Assembly: GCA_023954045.1 (NCBI GenBank)
Contig: JAMLIR010000003.1
Coordinates: forward strand, 1-64,000
Direction: 5' to 3'
DNA: 64,000 bases
Origin: Burkholderiaceae bacterium
GTDB taxonomy: Bacteria > Pseudomonadota > Gammaproteobacteria > Burkholderiales > Burkholderiaceae_E
The notes under the pieces are model-generated. The model was given only the letters and a program-made list of their open reading frames with translations. It was not told the DNA's origin and did not search any database. Position numbers and translations under genes: made by a program. Positions within the stretch are counted from its first letter, which is position 1. Each line of letters starts with the position of its first letter. Of this stretch, positions 25,518-34,806 are shown in pieces.

Positions 25518-27089
25518 ATGAGGCGAATCCTGGTCACGCTCATCACGGCATGGGTGCTTGCATTGTCCCTGGCGCCTGCTCACGGTGCGGAACCGACGAG
25601 AGGAGGGGCCCTCCAATCGCTCCTTTGGCCCGAGCCCCCTGGGATCATGTCGGGGCAGTTCCTGCAGTCTCCGGCGCTTCTCGTTTCGACGAAGATGTTC
25701 GAGAGCCTGTTGATCTACGACTTCGAGCTCAACCCGAAACCCCACTTGGCCGAGTCGTGGCAGGTATCTCCCGACGGAAAGACCTACACCTTCAAGTTGC
25801 GCCGTGGCGTCAAGTGGCACGACGGTAAGCCACTTACGGCCGATGACGTCGTGTTCACCTTCGGCGAGTACCTGATCGAAGTGCATCCCAGAATGAAGGT
25901 CGTGTTTCAGAAAGTGAAGGTGGCGAAAGTCGACGACTTCACTGTGGAGTTCCGCCTCGAGGAGCCCTTCGGACCGCTGATCAGGAGCTTCGGCATCGGT
26001 ACCGAGATCGTTCCGGCGCACCTGTACAAGGGTACCGACTTCCGCAAGAACCCCAACAACGCCAAGCCAGTGGGGACCGGGCCCTTCAAGTTCAAAGAGT
26101 GGAAGCGCGGCGAGTACCTGCATCTGGTGAAGAACGGCGACTACTGGCGTAAGGGGCTGCCCTACCTCGATGAAATCTACTATCGCCTCGTCCCGGATGC
26201 AGCGTCACGCGCGATCGCGATCGAATCCCAGCAACTGCACCTCGCCACTCAGAATGACCTTGAATTGTTGGACGTCAATCGTCTCAGCAAGCTTCCGTAC
26301 GTCTCGGTGACGACGAAAGGCTGGGAGTGGGGCTCGCCGATCGTCTGGATCGAGATGAATCACCGGCGCGCGCCATTCGGTGACAAGCGATTCAGGCAGG
26401 CCGTCATGTACGCGCTCGACCGGAAGTTCATTCGCGACACGATCTTCCAGACCTACGCGAAGGTCGCGACCGGCCCGGTCCACTCAAGCTCCCCGTTCTA
26501 TGAGCCCAACGTGCCCACGTACGATTTCAATCCGGCGAAAGCGGAAGCGTTGCTCGACGAGATGGGCCTGAAACGCGGCGCCGACGGAGTCCGGACCACA
26601 GTGAAGTTGCTGGGTTTGCCTTACGGGGAGATGTGGAACCGTGCCGCCGAGTACACGCGTCAGGCGTTGAGGAAGGTCGGTGTCGAGGTGGTCCTCGAAC
26701 CCTCGGATGCGGCGGGGTGGTCCGACCGAACGCGAAACTGGGATTTCGACATGACGATGTATTTCCTCACCACCTTGTCGGATCCTGCGCTGGGGGTTTC
26801 GAGAACCTTCATGTCGGACAATCAGCGCAAGGGTGTTCTGTTCACGAACCACAGTGGCTACACCAACCCCAAGGTCGACGAACTCTTCCGGCGCGCAGCC
26901 GTGGAGATCGACGAGGGCAAGCGCAAGCAGTTGTATTCCGAGGCACAGAAGATCCTCGTCGACGACGTCGCCGTGGCGTGGCTCGTTGAACTGGTGTGGC
27001 CGACGGTCTACAACAAGAAAGTGAATAACGTCGTGATCGATAGTTCCGGGCCCAATTCCACCTTCGCAGAAACCTGGATCGCAAGGTAG
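25518..27089 (+). CDS. ABC transporter substrate-binding protein, peptide/nickel type (SBP_bac_5)
   Basis: A 523-residue exported solute-binding protein. Residues 1-24 are a signal peptide ending near PAHGAEP. Family signatures include HLAESWQVSPDGKTYTFKLR and the GVKWHDGKPLTADDVVF block of the extracellular solute-binding family 5. Such proteins bind oligopeptides, opines, nickel complexes or glycosides. GAGAGGAGACATC precedes the ATG. It is the first gene of a co-directional operon with two permeases and a fused ATPase. The downstream amidase-like enzyme suggests that the ligand is an amide or short peptide-like compound. Confidence 0.88.
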   Translation: MRRILVTLITAWVLALSLAPAHGAEPTRGGALQSLLWPEPPGIMSGQFLQSPALLVSTKMFESLLIYDFELNPKPHLAESWQVSPDGKTYTFKLRRGVKWHDGKPLTADDVVFTFGEYLIEVHPRMKVVFQKVKVAKVDDFTVEFRLEEPFGPLIRSFGIGTEIVPAHLYKGTDFRKNPNNAKPVGTGPFKFKEWKRGEYLHLVKNGDYWRKGLPYLDEIYYRLVPDAASRAIAIESQQLHLATQNDLELLDVNRLSKLPYVSVTTKGWEWGSPIVWIEMNHRRAPFGDKRFRQAVMYALDRKFIRDTIFQTYAKVATGPVHSSSPFYEPNVPTYDFNPAKAEALLDEMGLKRGADGVRTTVKLLGLPYGEMWNRAAEYTRQALRKVGVEVVLEPSDAAGWSDRTRNWDFDMTMYFLTTLSDPALGVSRTFMSDNQRKGVLFTNHSGYTNPKVDELFRRAAVEIDEGKRKQLYSEAQKILVDDVAVAWLVELVWPTVYNKKVNNVVIDSSGPNSTFAETWIAR

Positions 27090-27116
27090 GCGCAAGGGTC
27101 GCGAGGAGGGGCCGCG

Positions 27117-28088
27117 GTGCGCTTCGTCCTGGTGTTTGCAGCCTGGTTGCCGCGTGCGATCCTGATGCTGGCGGCAATCGGCTTGCTCAATTTCGCTCTG
27201 ATTCGCATGGCACCAGGGGATCCGGCTGCAGTGATCGCTGGCGAAAGCGGAGCTTCGGACGAACAGTTCATCGCCGCGATCCGACGTGACTACGGCCTCG
27301 ATCAGACGCTCCCCGTGCAGGTCTATTCCTACCTGCGGCGACTTGCGGCGCTCGATCTTGGAATCAGTTATCGCACGCAGCGGCCCGTGGTCGACATCAT
27401 TCTCGAACGCGTTCCGGCGACGCTTCTGTTGACGGTGCCGGCCTTGCTCCTGGCGATCCTTGCCGGCACGTCGCTCGGGATGTTGGCAGCCACACGCGCA
27501 GGGTCCTGGAAAGACACGGTGATCACGTCTCTGGCGATGGTCTTCTATGCCACGCCCGTATTCTGGGTCGGGCTGCTGCTGATCCTGCTCCTGTCGGTGT
27601 CGCTGGGCCTGCTGCCGCCCTTCGGAATGTCGGGCTTCATCCGCAAGACGGGCCTGCCCGGCGCGATCGACGTACTGCGACACCTCGTGATGCCGGTCGT
27701 CAGCCTGGCGCTGTTCTACATGGCCGTCTACGTTCGAGTGGCCAGGGCTGCGACCATTGAAGTCCTCGGCCGCGACTTCGTTCGCGCGGCACGTGCCAAG
27801 GGTCTGTCGTCGGCGGGTGTCGTTCGCGGGCACGTCCTGCGCAATTCGGTACTGCCGATTGTCACTCTCGCCGGGCTGCAGGTCGGCCAGGTGCTCGGCG
27901 GGGCAGTGGTGGTCGAGTCCGTCTTCGCCTGGCCGGGTATCGGGCGATTGGCCTTCGACGCGTTGATGCAGCGGGACTACAACGTGATCCTTGGCGTGTT
28001 CTTCGTATCGTCGGCGCTGGTGGTCGTCGCGAACCTACTTACCGACGTGTCGCTGCGGATGATCGATCCACGCATTGGAAGGGCGTAG
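27117..28088 (+). CDS. ABC transporter permease, DppB type
   Basis: A 323-residue inner membrane permease with six predicted helices. It starts at GTG 27117 after GAGGAGGGG. The N-terminal LIRMAPGDPAA block and the cytoplasmic EAA-loop region (DFVRAARAKGLSSAGVVRGH) identify the DppB/OppB class. It lies 27 bases after the binding protein and 12 before the second permease. It forms half of the transmembrane channel with the next gene product. Confidence 0.88.
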   Translation: MRFVLVFAAWLPRAILMLAAIGLLNFALIRMAPGDPAAVIAGESGASDEQFIAAIRRDYGLDQTLPVQVYSYLRRLAALDLGISYRTQRPVVDIILERVPATLLLTVPALLLAILAGTSLGMLAATRAGSWKDTVITSLAMVFYATPVFWVGLLLILLLSVSLGLLPPFGMSGFIRKTGLPGAIDVLRHLVMPVVSLALFYMAVYVRVARAATIEVLGRDFVRAARAKGLSSAGVVRGHVLRNSVLPIVTLAGLQVGQVLGGAVVVESVFAWPGIGRLAFDALMQRDYNVILGVFFVSSALVVVANLLTDVSLRMIDPRIGRA

Positions 28089-28100
28089 AGACCCGGCGCT

Positions 28101-28925
28101 ATGTCACGCATATTCCGTTCGTGGCGCTTCGTGGTCGGCATTGCCGTGCTGTCGGCGATAGCCATGGTCGCGGTGTTGGCCCACTGGCTGGCGCCATTCG
28201 ATCCGTGGGCGGTTGTCGGTGTGCAATTGTTGCCGCCCGGCGGCCGGCACGTGCTCGGCACGGACATGCTCGGCCGGGACGTGATGTCGGGCCTGATCTT
28301 CGGCGCGCGTGTCTCGTTGGTGATCGGAATCGTCTCCACCGCGTTCTCGCTGGTCCTGGGAACAGCCATCGGAGCGCTGGCGGGGTACTTCGGCGGCGCG
28401 GCCGACCGCGCCTTGATGCGCTTCACCGAATTCTTCCAGGTCATTCCCTCATTCCTGTTTGTCGTGTTGCTGGTCGCCATCATGACCCCGAGCGTGACGA
28501 ACCTCGTCATCGGCATCGCGCTCGTGATCTGGCCACCAGTCGCGCGTCTGGTGCGCAGCGAGTTCCTGACGTTGAGGGAGCGCGAGTTCGTCGAGGCGGC
28601 GCGCGCCGCGGGGCTGTCGGACATTCGGATCATGTTTACCGAAATCATGCCGAACGCCCTGCCGCCAGTGCTCGCCGTGGCGTCGCTGATGGTGGCGACT
28701 GCGATTCTGACCGAGGCGTCGCTGAGTTTCCTGGGGTTGGCAGACCCGAACATGATCAGCTGGGGTTACATGATCGGAGCGGCCCGAACGGTGTTCCGCC
28801 AGGCATGGTGGCTCAGTGTCTTTCCCGGCCTTGCATTGCTGGTGACCGTGCTTGCCGTGACCTTGCTCGCTGAGGCGATCGGCGACCGCAGCAATCCGAC
28901 GCTGCGCTCGATTGCCGGCGGCTGA
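28101..28925 (+). CDS. ABC transporter permease, DppC type
   Basis: A 274-residue permease with an N-terminal helix, the HVLGTDMLGRDVMSGLIFGA signature of DppC/OppC proteins, and an EAA loop at EFVEAARAAGLSDIRIMFTE. It pairs with the preceding DppB-type permease to form the translocation pore. The ATPase gene starts nine bases later. Length is typical for the class. Confidence 0.88.
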   Translation: MSRIFRSWRFVVGIAVLSAIAMVAVLAHWLAPFDPWAVVGVQLLPPGGRHVLGTDMLGRDVMSGLIFGARVSLVIGIVSTAFSLVLGTAIGALAGYFGGAADRALMRFTEFFQVIPSFLFVVLLVAIMTPSVTNLVIGIALVIWPPVARLVRSEFLTLREREFVEAARAAGLSDIRIMFTEIMPNALPPVLAVASLMVATAILTEASLSFLGLADPNMISWGYMIGAARTVFRQAWWLSVFPGLALLVTVLAVTLLAEAIGDRSNPTLRSIAGG

Positions 28926-28934
28926 AGGGCGGGA

Positions 28935-30563
28935 ATGCTTCGTATCCGCGACCTCTCGATCGCCCTTCCACCTGGAAGTGATCGGCAACTTGCCGTCGAC
29001 CGGGTCTCACTCGACCTCCAGGCGGGCGAGACCTTATGTGTTGTCGGCGAATCGGGCTCTGGGAAGTCGTTGACAGCCAGCGCAATCGTCGGATTGCTAC
29101 CTTCACCGAGGCTGAAGGTGCGCTCGGGAAGCATCCTCTTCGAGGGGCGAGACACGCTGCGCATGAGCGAGGCTGAGCTTCGCGCAGTTCGCGGTGGGCG
29201 TATCGGCTATGTCTTCCAGGATCCAATGTCGTCGCTCAATCCGCTCGAGCGGATAGGCAAGCAGATAAGGGAAGTTCTCGAACTGCACGCCTGGGCAGGG
29301 GATCCGCGACGCAGGGTCGTCGAGGTGCTCCGCGACGTGCACTTGCCCTGTCCCGAATCCCTGGTCGATGTTTTTCCTTGGCAGCTGTCCGGCGGACAGC
29401 GGCAGCGCGTGATGATCGCGATGGCTATCGCCAGCGAGCCTGCCATGATCGTCGCCGACGAGCCGACCAGCGCTCTGGACGTGACGACGCAGGCCCAAAT
29501 CCTGGCGTTGTTGCGCGAGTTGCGGCAACGGCGCGGCATTGCGTTGTTTCTCATCACCCACGATTTCGGCGTCGTCAACGAGATGGCCGATCGGGTCGCG
29601 GTCATGCGCAACGGCGTCGTCGTCGAGGAGGGCGCGAAGCGGGATGTTCTCGCACGTGCTCGTGACCCCTATACGCGGCGGCTCTTGGGAGCGGTTCCCG
29701 AACTCCGTGCGCGGACGATCCGCCGGGCCGAGCCGTACCCGCCGCTCCTGCGCGCCGATCACCTCACGAAGACGTGGCGGACGCGCGGCAGGCTGTTCGG
29801 ACGCGGCCGCGAGGTGAAGGCGCTCGATTCGGTTTCCCTGGAGGTTGGGCAGGGCGAGACACTTGCAGTGGTCGGCGAATCGGGATCGGGGAAGTCAACG
29901 CTTGCAAGGGCCCTGTGTTGTCTCACGCGTGTCGATCACGGGCGTGCCGATCTCCATGGAACTGCCACGGACTACCTGTCGCTGCCGGCGCGTAGCCTCC
30001 AGCCGGTGCGTCGGGCGATCCAGCTCGTGTTCCAGGATCCATACTCGTCGCTGAATCCGCGCAGGACGGTCGGCCAGTCGATCGAGATCGGCCTGCGCGC
30101 CAACGGTGAGTCGGCGGCGGCGGCCCGCGCGCGCACGGTGGAGCTCCTTGCGCGCGTACAGCTCGACCCGGCGGCCGCTGACCGCTACCCGAACGAGTTC
30201 TCGGGCGGTCAGCGCCAGCGCATCGTCATCGCCAGGGCGCTCGCCATGCGGCCGAAGCTGCTCGTCGCCGACGAACCTGTTTCGGCGCTCGACGTATCGG
30301 TGCAGGCCGAAATCCTCGACCTGCTTGACTCGCTGCAGCAGGAGGAGGGGCTCGCGATGCTGTTCATCACGCACGACCTGCGCGTGGCGGCGCGAATGGC
30401 CGACCGCGCCTTGGTCATGCGCGGGGGCATGATGGTCGAGACCAGCAGCATGGAGCGCGTCCTGGCCGATCCAGAGCATGAGTACACGGCGTCGCTCGTG
30501 AGGGCGGTTCCGAGGATGACAGAAGCCGGCTCGGTCGAGATGCCGGCGCTAATCGAAAGGTGA
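28935..30563 (+). CDS. Fused dipeptide-type ABC transporter ATPase (DppD-DppF fusion)
   Basis: A 542-residue protein with two complete nucleotide-binding domains. Domain 1 has Walker A GESGSGKS near residue 40, the LSGGQRQRV signature and Walker B IVADEPTSALD. Domain 2 repeats GESGSGKST, FSGGQRQRIVIA and LVADEPVSALD. The two halves correspond to DppD and DppF, which are separate genes in many bacteria. It energises uptake by the preceding permeases. No missing catalytic residue was seen in either half. Confidence 0.9.
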   Translation: MLRIRDLSIALPPGSDRQLAVDRVSLDLQAGETLCVVGESGSGKSLTASAIVGLLPSPRLKVRSGSILFEGRDTLRMSEAELRAVRGGRIGYVFQDPMSSLNPLERIGKQIREVLELHAWAGDPRRRVVEVLRDVHLPCPESLVDVFPWQLSGGQRQRVMIAMAIASEPAMIVADEPTSALDVTTQAQILALLRELRQRRGIALFLITHDFGVVNEMADRVAVMRNGVVVEEGAKRDVLARARDPYTRRLLGAVPELRARTIRRAEPYPPLLRADHLTKTWRTRGRLFGRGREVKALDSVSLEVGQGETLAVVGESGSGKSTLARALCCLTRVDHGRADLHGTATDYLSLPARSLQPVRRAIQLVFQDPYSSLNPRRTVGQSIEIGLRANGESAAAARARTVELLARVQLDPAAADRYPNEFSGGQRQRIVIARALAMRPKLLVADEPVSALDVSVQAEILDLLDSLQQEEGLAMLFITHDLRVAARMADRALVMRGGMMVETSSMERVLADPEHEYTASLVRAVPRMTEAGSVEMPALIER

Positions 30564-30570
30564 ACGAAGT

Positions 30571-32271
30571 ATGCAAACCATGGGACCCTGGCGTGCAGTT
30601 GTCGAAGCCCTGAAGGCAGAAGGAGTACGTTGTGTCTTCGGGCTTCCGGGCAACCCCAAGCATCTGGTCTACGACCTGACGGAACACTCCGATATCCGCT
30701 TCGTGCTGGTGCGCGACGAAAAAGCTGCCGTTGCCTGCGCCTACGCATGGGGCAGGCTGACGGGCGAACCGGGTGTGGTGTTCTCGAATCCCGGCCCCGG
30801 AATTACGAGCCTCGTGTCGGGACTGCTCGAGGCCACGTCCGGCTCTGTGCCGATCGTCGCGATCGCGAACGGGGTCGTCCAGCGCTACGACGGAATGGGT
30901 GCGTTTCAGGAACTCGACACGCACACGCTGATGAAGCCGGTCACGAAGTGGTCGAACCGCGTGACAGACATTCGCCGGGTTCCGTGGATCATGCAGCGGG
31001 CGTTCTCGCTCGCCCGCAACGGCCGGCCGGGTGCTACGTTCGTGGAGATTCCGTCCGACCTGAGCGCGCAGACTGCGCCGATGTCCGCCTACGTCGCGTC
31101 GGTTGCGCGGCAACGTTGCCGCCCTGATGTCGCGACGATCGAGGCGGCTGCGTCCCTCGTTCAGGAATCGAAGCAGCCGGTGCTACTCTGCGGCGGCGGA
31201 AGCATCATCGCGAAGGCGCACGCGGAGGTCGAGAACCTGGGCATGCTGATCGGCGCCCCCATTCTGACGACGCCCAGCGGCCGCGGCATCTACCCGGAGG
31301 ACGGCCCTCTGTCGCTGGGTCAGGTCGGCCTGTATTTCTCGCGCGAAGGCAAGGCGTGGCACGATGGTGCCGACCTGTTGATCGTCGTGGGCTCCAGGCT
31401 CGAGGCATTCAGCACGAACAGCTGGTCGTTCTATCCGAAGTCGGCGCGGATGATCCGCATCGACCTCGACCCCGACGCGTTGAGCCTGAACTGGCGCGCC
31501 GACGTCGACGTCGTCGGCGACGCCGCTCTTGCGCTCGGCGACCTGTTGGCCGAACTCGAGCGTCGCCGCTATCCGGGGAAGCGGCAGAGGGTCGAACGAA
31601 TCGCCGACGCCGGCAGGCGATTTGCCGAGGAGGCCGTGGCTGAGGCCAGGACAACGCGCAGCCCGATCCGGCCTCCTCAGATTCTCGAATCGGTCAACCG
31701 GATCTTCGGGCGCGACACAATCCTGATGAAGGAGAACGGTGCCGCCGACCTGTGGTGCTACTACTGGCCCTACTACCGCGTGCTCGACGTGGGCGACTGC
31801 GTCGCGATGGGCGAGCAGACGGCGATGGGCATGGGAGTGATCGGCGCAATCGGGGCCAAGCTCGCCCGGCCCGAAAAGCAGGTGGTCTGCTTCGCCGGTG
31901 ACGGCGCAATGCAGATGTCGCTCTCGGAACTCGCCACGGCAGCCGAGAATCGCTGCGGAGTGACATGGATCGTGCTCAACAACCATGCGTTCGGTTGGGT
32001 GCAGTACAACCAGGTGCTCAATCGCAAGCCGCTCATCGGGACCGGATTTGCAGTGAACTCGGATTTTGCCGCGATCGCGCAGGCCCAAGGGTGCCACGGT
32101 ATTCGTGTCGTCGAGCCGGGTCAGGTCGACGAAGCCGTGTCGCGTGCGAAGGAGCTCAACGGCAAGGGGGTCCCGGTCCTCATCGATGCGCAGATCGCCG
32201 CGCACGACTACTACCAGGGCTTCGTCGACATTCACGTCGCGCAACTCGAGCACCATGTCGAACTGGACTGA
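30571..32271 (+). CDS. Thiamine-diphosphate-dependent enzyme, acetolactate synthase-like
   Basis: A 566-residue ThDP enzyme. Glu50 in VRDEKAAVACAYAW is the likely proton-relay glutamate. The ThDP-phosphate motif has Asp444 in FAGDGAMQMS, with Asn470 and Asn471 in VLNNHAFGW. It is paralogous in fold to the ThDP enzyme at 5198 but clearly diverged. It starts seven bases after the ABC ATPase and overlaps the small amidase-like subunit by 17 bases. It may cleave or decarboxylate a 2-oxo or 2-hydroxyacyl intermediate to an aldehyde for the aldehyde dehydrogenase downstream. That order of steps is inference. Confidence 0.8.
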   Translation: MQTMGPWRAVVEALKAEGVRCVFGLPGNPKHLVYDLTEHSDIRFVLVRDEKAAVACAYAWGRLTGEPGVVFSNPGPGITSLVSGLLEATSGSVPIVAIANGVVQRYDGMGAFQELDTHTLMKPVTKWSNRVTDIRRVPWIMQRAFSLARNGRPGATFVEIPSDLSAQTAPMSAYVASVARQRCRPDVATIEAAASLVQESKQPVLLCGGGSIIAKAHAEVENLGMLIGAPILTTPSGRGIYPEDGPLSLGQVGLYFSREGKAWHDGADLLIVVGSRLEAFSTNSWSFYPKSARMIRIDLDPDALSLNWRADVDVVGDAALALGDLLAELERRRYPGKRQRVERIADAGRRFAEEAVAEARTTRSPIRPPQILESVNRIFGRDTILMKENGAADLWCYYWPYYRVLDVGDCVAMGEQTAMGMGVIGAIGAKLARPEKQVVCFAGDGAMQMSLSELATAAENRCGVTWIVLNNHAFGWVQYNQVLNRKPLIGTGFAVNSDFAAIAQAQGCHGIRVVEPGQVDEAVSRAKELNGKGVPVLIDAQIAAHDYYQGFVDIHVAQLEHHVELD

Positions 32272-32581
32272 TACACCGAACCGGAACGACCCCGCGGTCG
32301 TCGCACTGATCCGGCGCTTTCGGGCCGCGCCGCTCGGTCCCTACGATCCGGATCTTCGGGCGTTCCTTTTGCGCTTCAGAGGCGTGCCGGCACGGGGCAA
32401 ACACGTGCTGGTTCGTCTGGACGGGCGCAATGCATGGACCCTGGCCAGGATGGGAGACCGCGGCGAGCCGGTCACGCCAATCGGCGGATGCTACGACGAC
32501 CTCGCAGAAGCCGAGTGGGCCGTGTTCTCGGCGCGCTGGCTCGACCTCTTTGGCTGGAAACCGGAGAGTGCACTGGAATGA
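32255..32581 (+). CDS. Small subunit resembling N,N-dimethylformamidase light chain
   Basis: A 108-residue protein. The segment from about residue 20 (PYDPDLRAFLLRFRGVPARG) through WTLARMGDRGEPVTPIGGCY to EWAVFSARWLDLF resembles, in order and spacing, the light chain of N,N-dimethylformamidase as I recall it. It lies directly before a large-subunit homologue, the same order as in known small/large pairs. It overlaps the ThDP gene by 17 bases and the large subunit by ATGA. It is shorter than the roughly 130-residue reference and lacks part of the N terminus. Confidence 0.6.
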   Translation: MSNWTDTPNRNDPAVVALIRRFRAAPLGPYDPDLRAFLLRFRGVPARGKHVLVRLDGRNAWTLARMGDRGEPVTPIGGCYDDLAEAEWAVFSARWLDLFGWKPESALE

Positions 32582-34806
32582 AGATCTTCGGTTATCTCGA
32601 TGTGTGGTGCGCAGCACCGGGCCAGCAGGTGACCGCTTACCTTGCTTCGGAGCAGCCCGGGGTGGCGAGAGTCGATCTGGTAGCACTGGGGCGGGGCGAG
32701 GAACGGGCCGATGCGGACGGAATCCGATTCGGCAGGGAGCCGTCGGTGGCCGAACAAGACGTCTTCCTCGACTGGCAGCAGACCGATGCAGGCTCGTGCG
32801 CGTTGATCGAGGGGATGGAGCGGCCGGTCCCGATTCCGGGCACCGGAGTGCTGGTGCTTTACTGCCAGCCGTGGTCGGCGACGAGCGGCGACTCGGTGAT
32901 CTTCAGCAGCGGCGGCTCCGACGGCGCCGTGGCGATCGGCATCGACGCGTGCTGGCGGCCTTTCGTGGCGATCGGCGGTCGACGCACGACCTGCAACATC
33001 CAGCTGGCGAAACGACGGTGGTACATGCTCGCTCTAGAATGGCGGGCGGACGAGTTCGACGTGACGCTGGTCGTCGCGACCGACCGGGGCCAGGCGCTCG
33101 ATAACGTGCAGATACGCCGGACGGGCGCGGCTCCCGTGTTCGACAACCGGTTGCCGATCGTCCTGGCTGGCCGCATGCATCCGGGAGGATCGATCGGAGA
33201 TCACTTCAACGGTCGCATCGAGCGGCCGGCCATCTTGGGAGGGCAGGTCGGACTGCCCTCGATCGCCCGATGGGTCCTGGAGGAGGTCGCGCCTCCGCCG
33301 GGCGAGCTGTTCGCATGCTGGGACTTTACCCGGCGCATTCCGTCCTGGGAGATCGAGGATGTCGGCCCGCACGGCATGCACGGCCGCCTGCTGAACGCGC
33401 CGAAGCGGGCGGTTCGCGGGGTACGCTGGAGCGGGCGTCGTTTCGACTGGACGTCGTGCCCCGAGGAATACGCTGCGATCCATTTTCATGACGACGACCT
33501 CGACGACGCTCTCTGGATGCCCAGTTTGTCGCTGCAGATTCCTGCCGACCTGGCGTCCGGAGCGTATGCGCTGCGCGTTTGCCGAGACGGCGAGACGCTG
33601 CTGTTGCCGTTGTTTGTCCGCGCCGCCGAACCGGGTCGAAGGGCCCGAGTGGCCGTGGTGTTCCCGACCTTCACTTACCTGGCCTATTCCAACGACCATA
33701 CCCTGCTTCACGGCAGCAACGGCGAGGTGCTCGCGGCGCGTGCCATCGCCCTGGAGCCGCGAGACGTCGCGATGGCTCGGCATCCCGAGTGGGGCCTATC
33801 GCTGTACGACACGCATCGCGACGGTTCGGGGGTCTCGGTGGCCTCGCGGCGTCGCCCGGTCCTCACCTTCGCACCGGATCAGCGCGCATGGCAGGGCGCC
33901 GAAGGTTCTGGTCGATGGAACTATTCGGCCGACCTGGTGATGGTCGAATGGCTGCATCGGGAAGGCATTGCCTGGGAGGCGCTGACCGACGAGGACATCG
34001 ACCGCGAGGGCGAGCGGGTACTCCGCGCGTACGACGTCGTGCTCACGGGTAGTCATCCCGAGTACGCGACGCCGAACATGTTGGCGGCGTATCGCGCATT
34101 TGCCGCAGGCCGGGGGCGCCTCATGTATCTCGGCGGGAATGGCTTCTACTGGAAGGTCGCCACGGATCCGGCGCATCCCGGATTGATCGAATTGCGCCGC
34201 GCCGAAGACGGGAATAGGAGCTGGGCCGAGGAGCCTTGCGAGTACTACCACCAACTCGACGGACAGTACGGCGGGCTCTGGCGTCGCAGTGGCGTCGCGC
34301 CGCAGAGCTGGCTCGGCGTCGGGTACAGCGGCCAAGGCTTTCGCCGCAGCGTCGGGTATCGGCGAGGAGCGGACGGCGAGCGCGCCGAAGTCGCATTCGT
34401 CTTCGATGGCGTTGCCGGTTCCGACTTCGGCACCCGGGGCGCATTCGGCGGTGGATGTGCCGGAATCGAAATCGACCGCGCAGACGAACTCCTGGGCTCG
34501 CCGCGCGAAGGGTACTTGCTGGCCAGCTCACACCCGTTCGACGACACCTACTTCGTGGCCAATGAAGAGCTCCTGGTCACGCGCCCGACGGTTTCCGGCG
34601 ACTATTCGTCGACGGTGAGATCCGACCTGTTTCTTCTGGCGACCGAAGGCGGTGGCGCTGTCTTTTCGGTCGGCTCGGTGGCCTGGATCGGCGGGCTGTC
34701 GGCCAATAGCGGCGATGCCGATGTCATCCGGATCACGCGGAACGTGCTCGACCGGTTTCTCGATCCCAAGCCGCTGCCCGTGCGGGATGGCCCCTATGAG
34801 TATTGA
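32578..34806 (+). CDS. Large subunit resembling N,N-dimethylformamidase heavy chain (metal amidase)
   Basis: A 742-residue protein of the N,N-dimethylformamidase beta-subunit-like family, close to the roughly 760 residues of the reference. The first half (about 1-340) contains a lectin-like beta-rich region. The second half is the catalytic part. Dimethylformamidase binds a single iron through two tyrosines and a glutamate. Candidate equivalents are Tyr367 or Tyr370 (TFTYLAYSNDH), Tyr410 (LSLYDTHRDGSG) and Glu495 (GSHPEYATPNM), with spacing like the reference. It would hydrolyse an amide brought in by the ABC system. The true substrate need not be dimethylformamide, given the surrounding enzymes. 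Confidence 0.72.
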   Translation: MKIFGYLDVWCAAPGQQVTAYLASEQPGVARVDLVALGRGEERADADGIRFGREPSVAEQDVFLDWQQTDAGSCALIEGMERPVPIPGTGVLVLYCQPWSATSGDSVIFSSGGSDGAVAIGIDACWRPFVAIGGRRTTCNIQLAKRRWYMLALEWRADEFDVTLVVATDRGQALDNVQIRRTGAAPVFDNRLPIVLAGRMHPGGSIGDHFNGRIERPAILGGQVGLPSIARWVLEEVAPPPGELFACWDFTRRIPSWEIEDVGPHGMHGRLLNAPKRAVRGVRWSGRRFDWTSCPEEYAAIHFHDDDLDDALWMPSLSLQIPADLASGAYALRVCRDGETLLLPLFVRAAEPGRRARVAVVFPTFTYLAYSNDHTLLHGSNGEVLAARAIALEPRDVAMARHPEWGLSLYDTHRDGSGVSVASRRRPVLTFAPDQRAWQGAEGSGRWNYSADLVMVEWLHREGIAWEALTDEDIDREGERVLRAYDVVLTGSHPEYATPNMLAAYRAFAAGRGRLMYLGGNGFYWKVATDPAHPGLIELRRAEDGNRSWAEEPCEYYHQLDGQYGGLWRRSGVAPQSWLGVGYSGQGFRRSVGYRRGADGERAEVAFVFDGVAGSDFGTRGAFGGGCAGIEIDRADELLGSPREGYLLASSHPFDDTYFVANEELLVTRPTVSGDYSSTVRSDLFLLATEGGGAVFSVGSVAWIGGLSANSGDADVIRITRNVLDRFLDPKPLPVRDGPYEY

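Noticed and set aside
5198..32271. The two ThDP enzymes as recent duplicates
   Set aside because: They share only fold-level motifs and differ in active-site surroundings, length and codon use; they appear to be independent family members.
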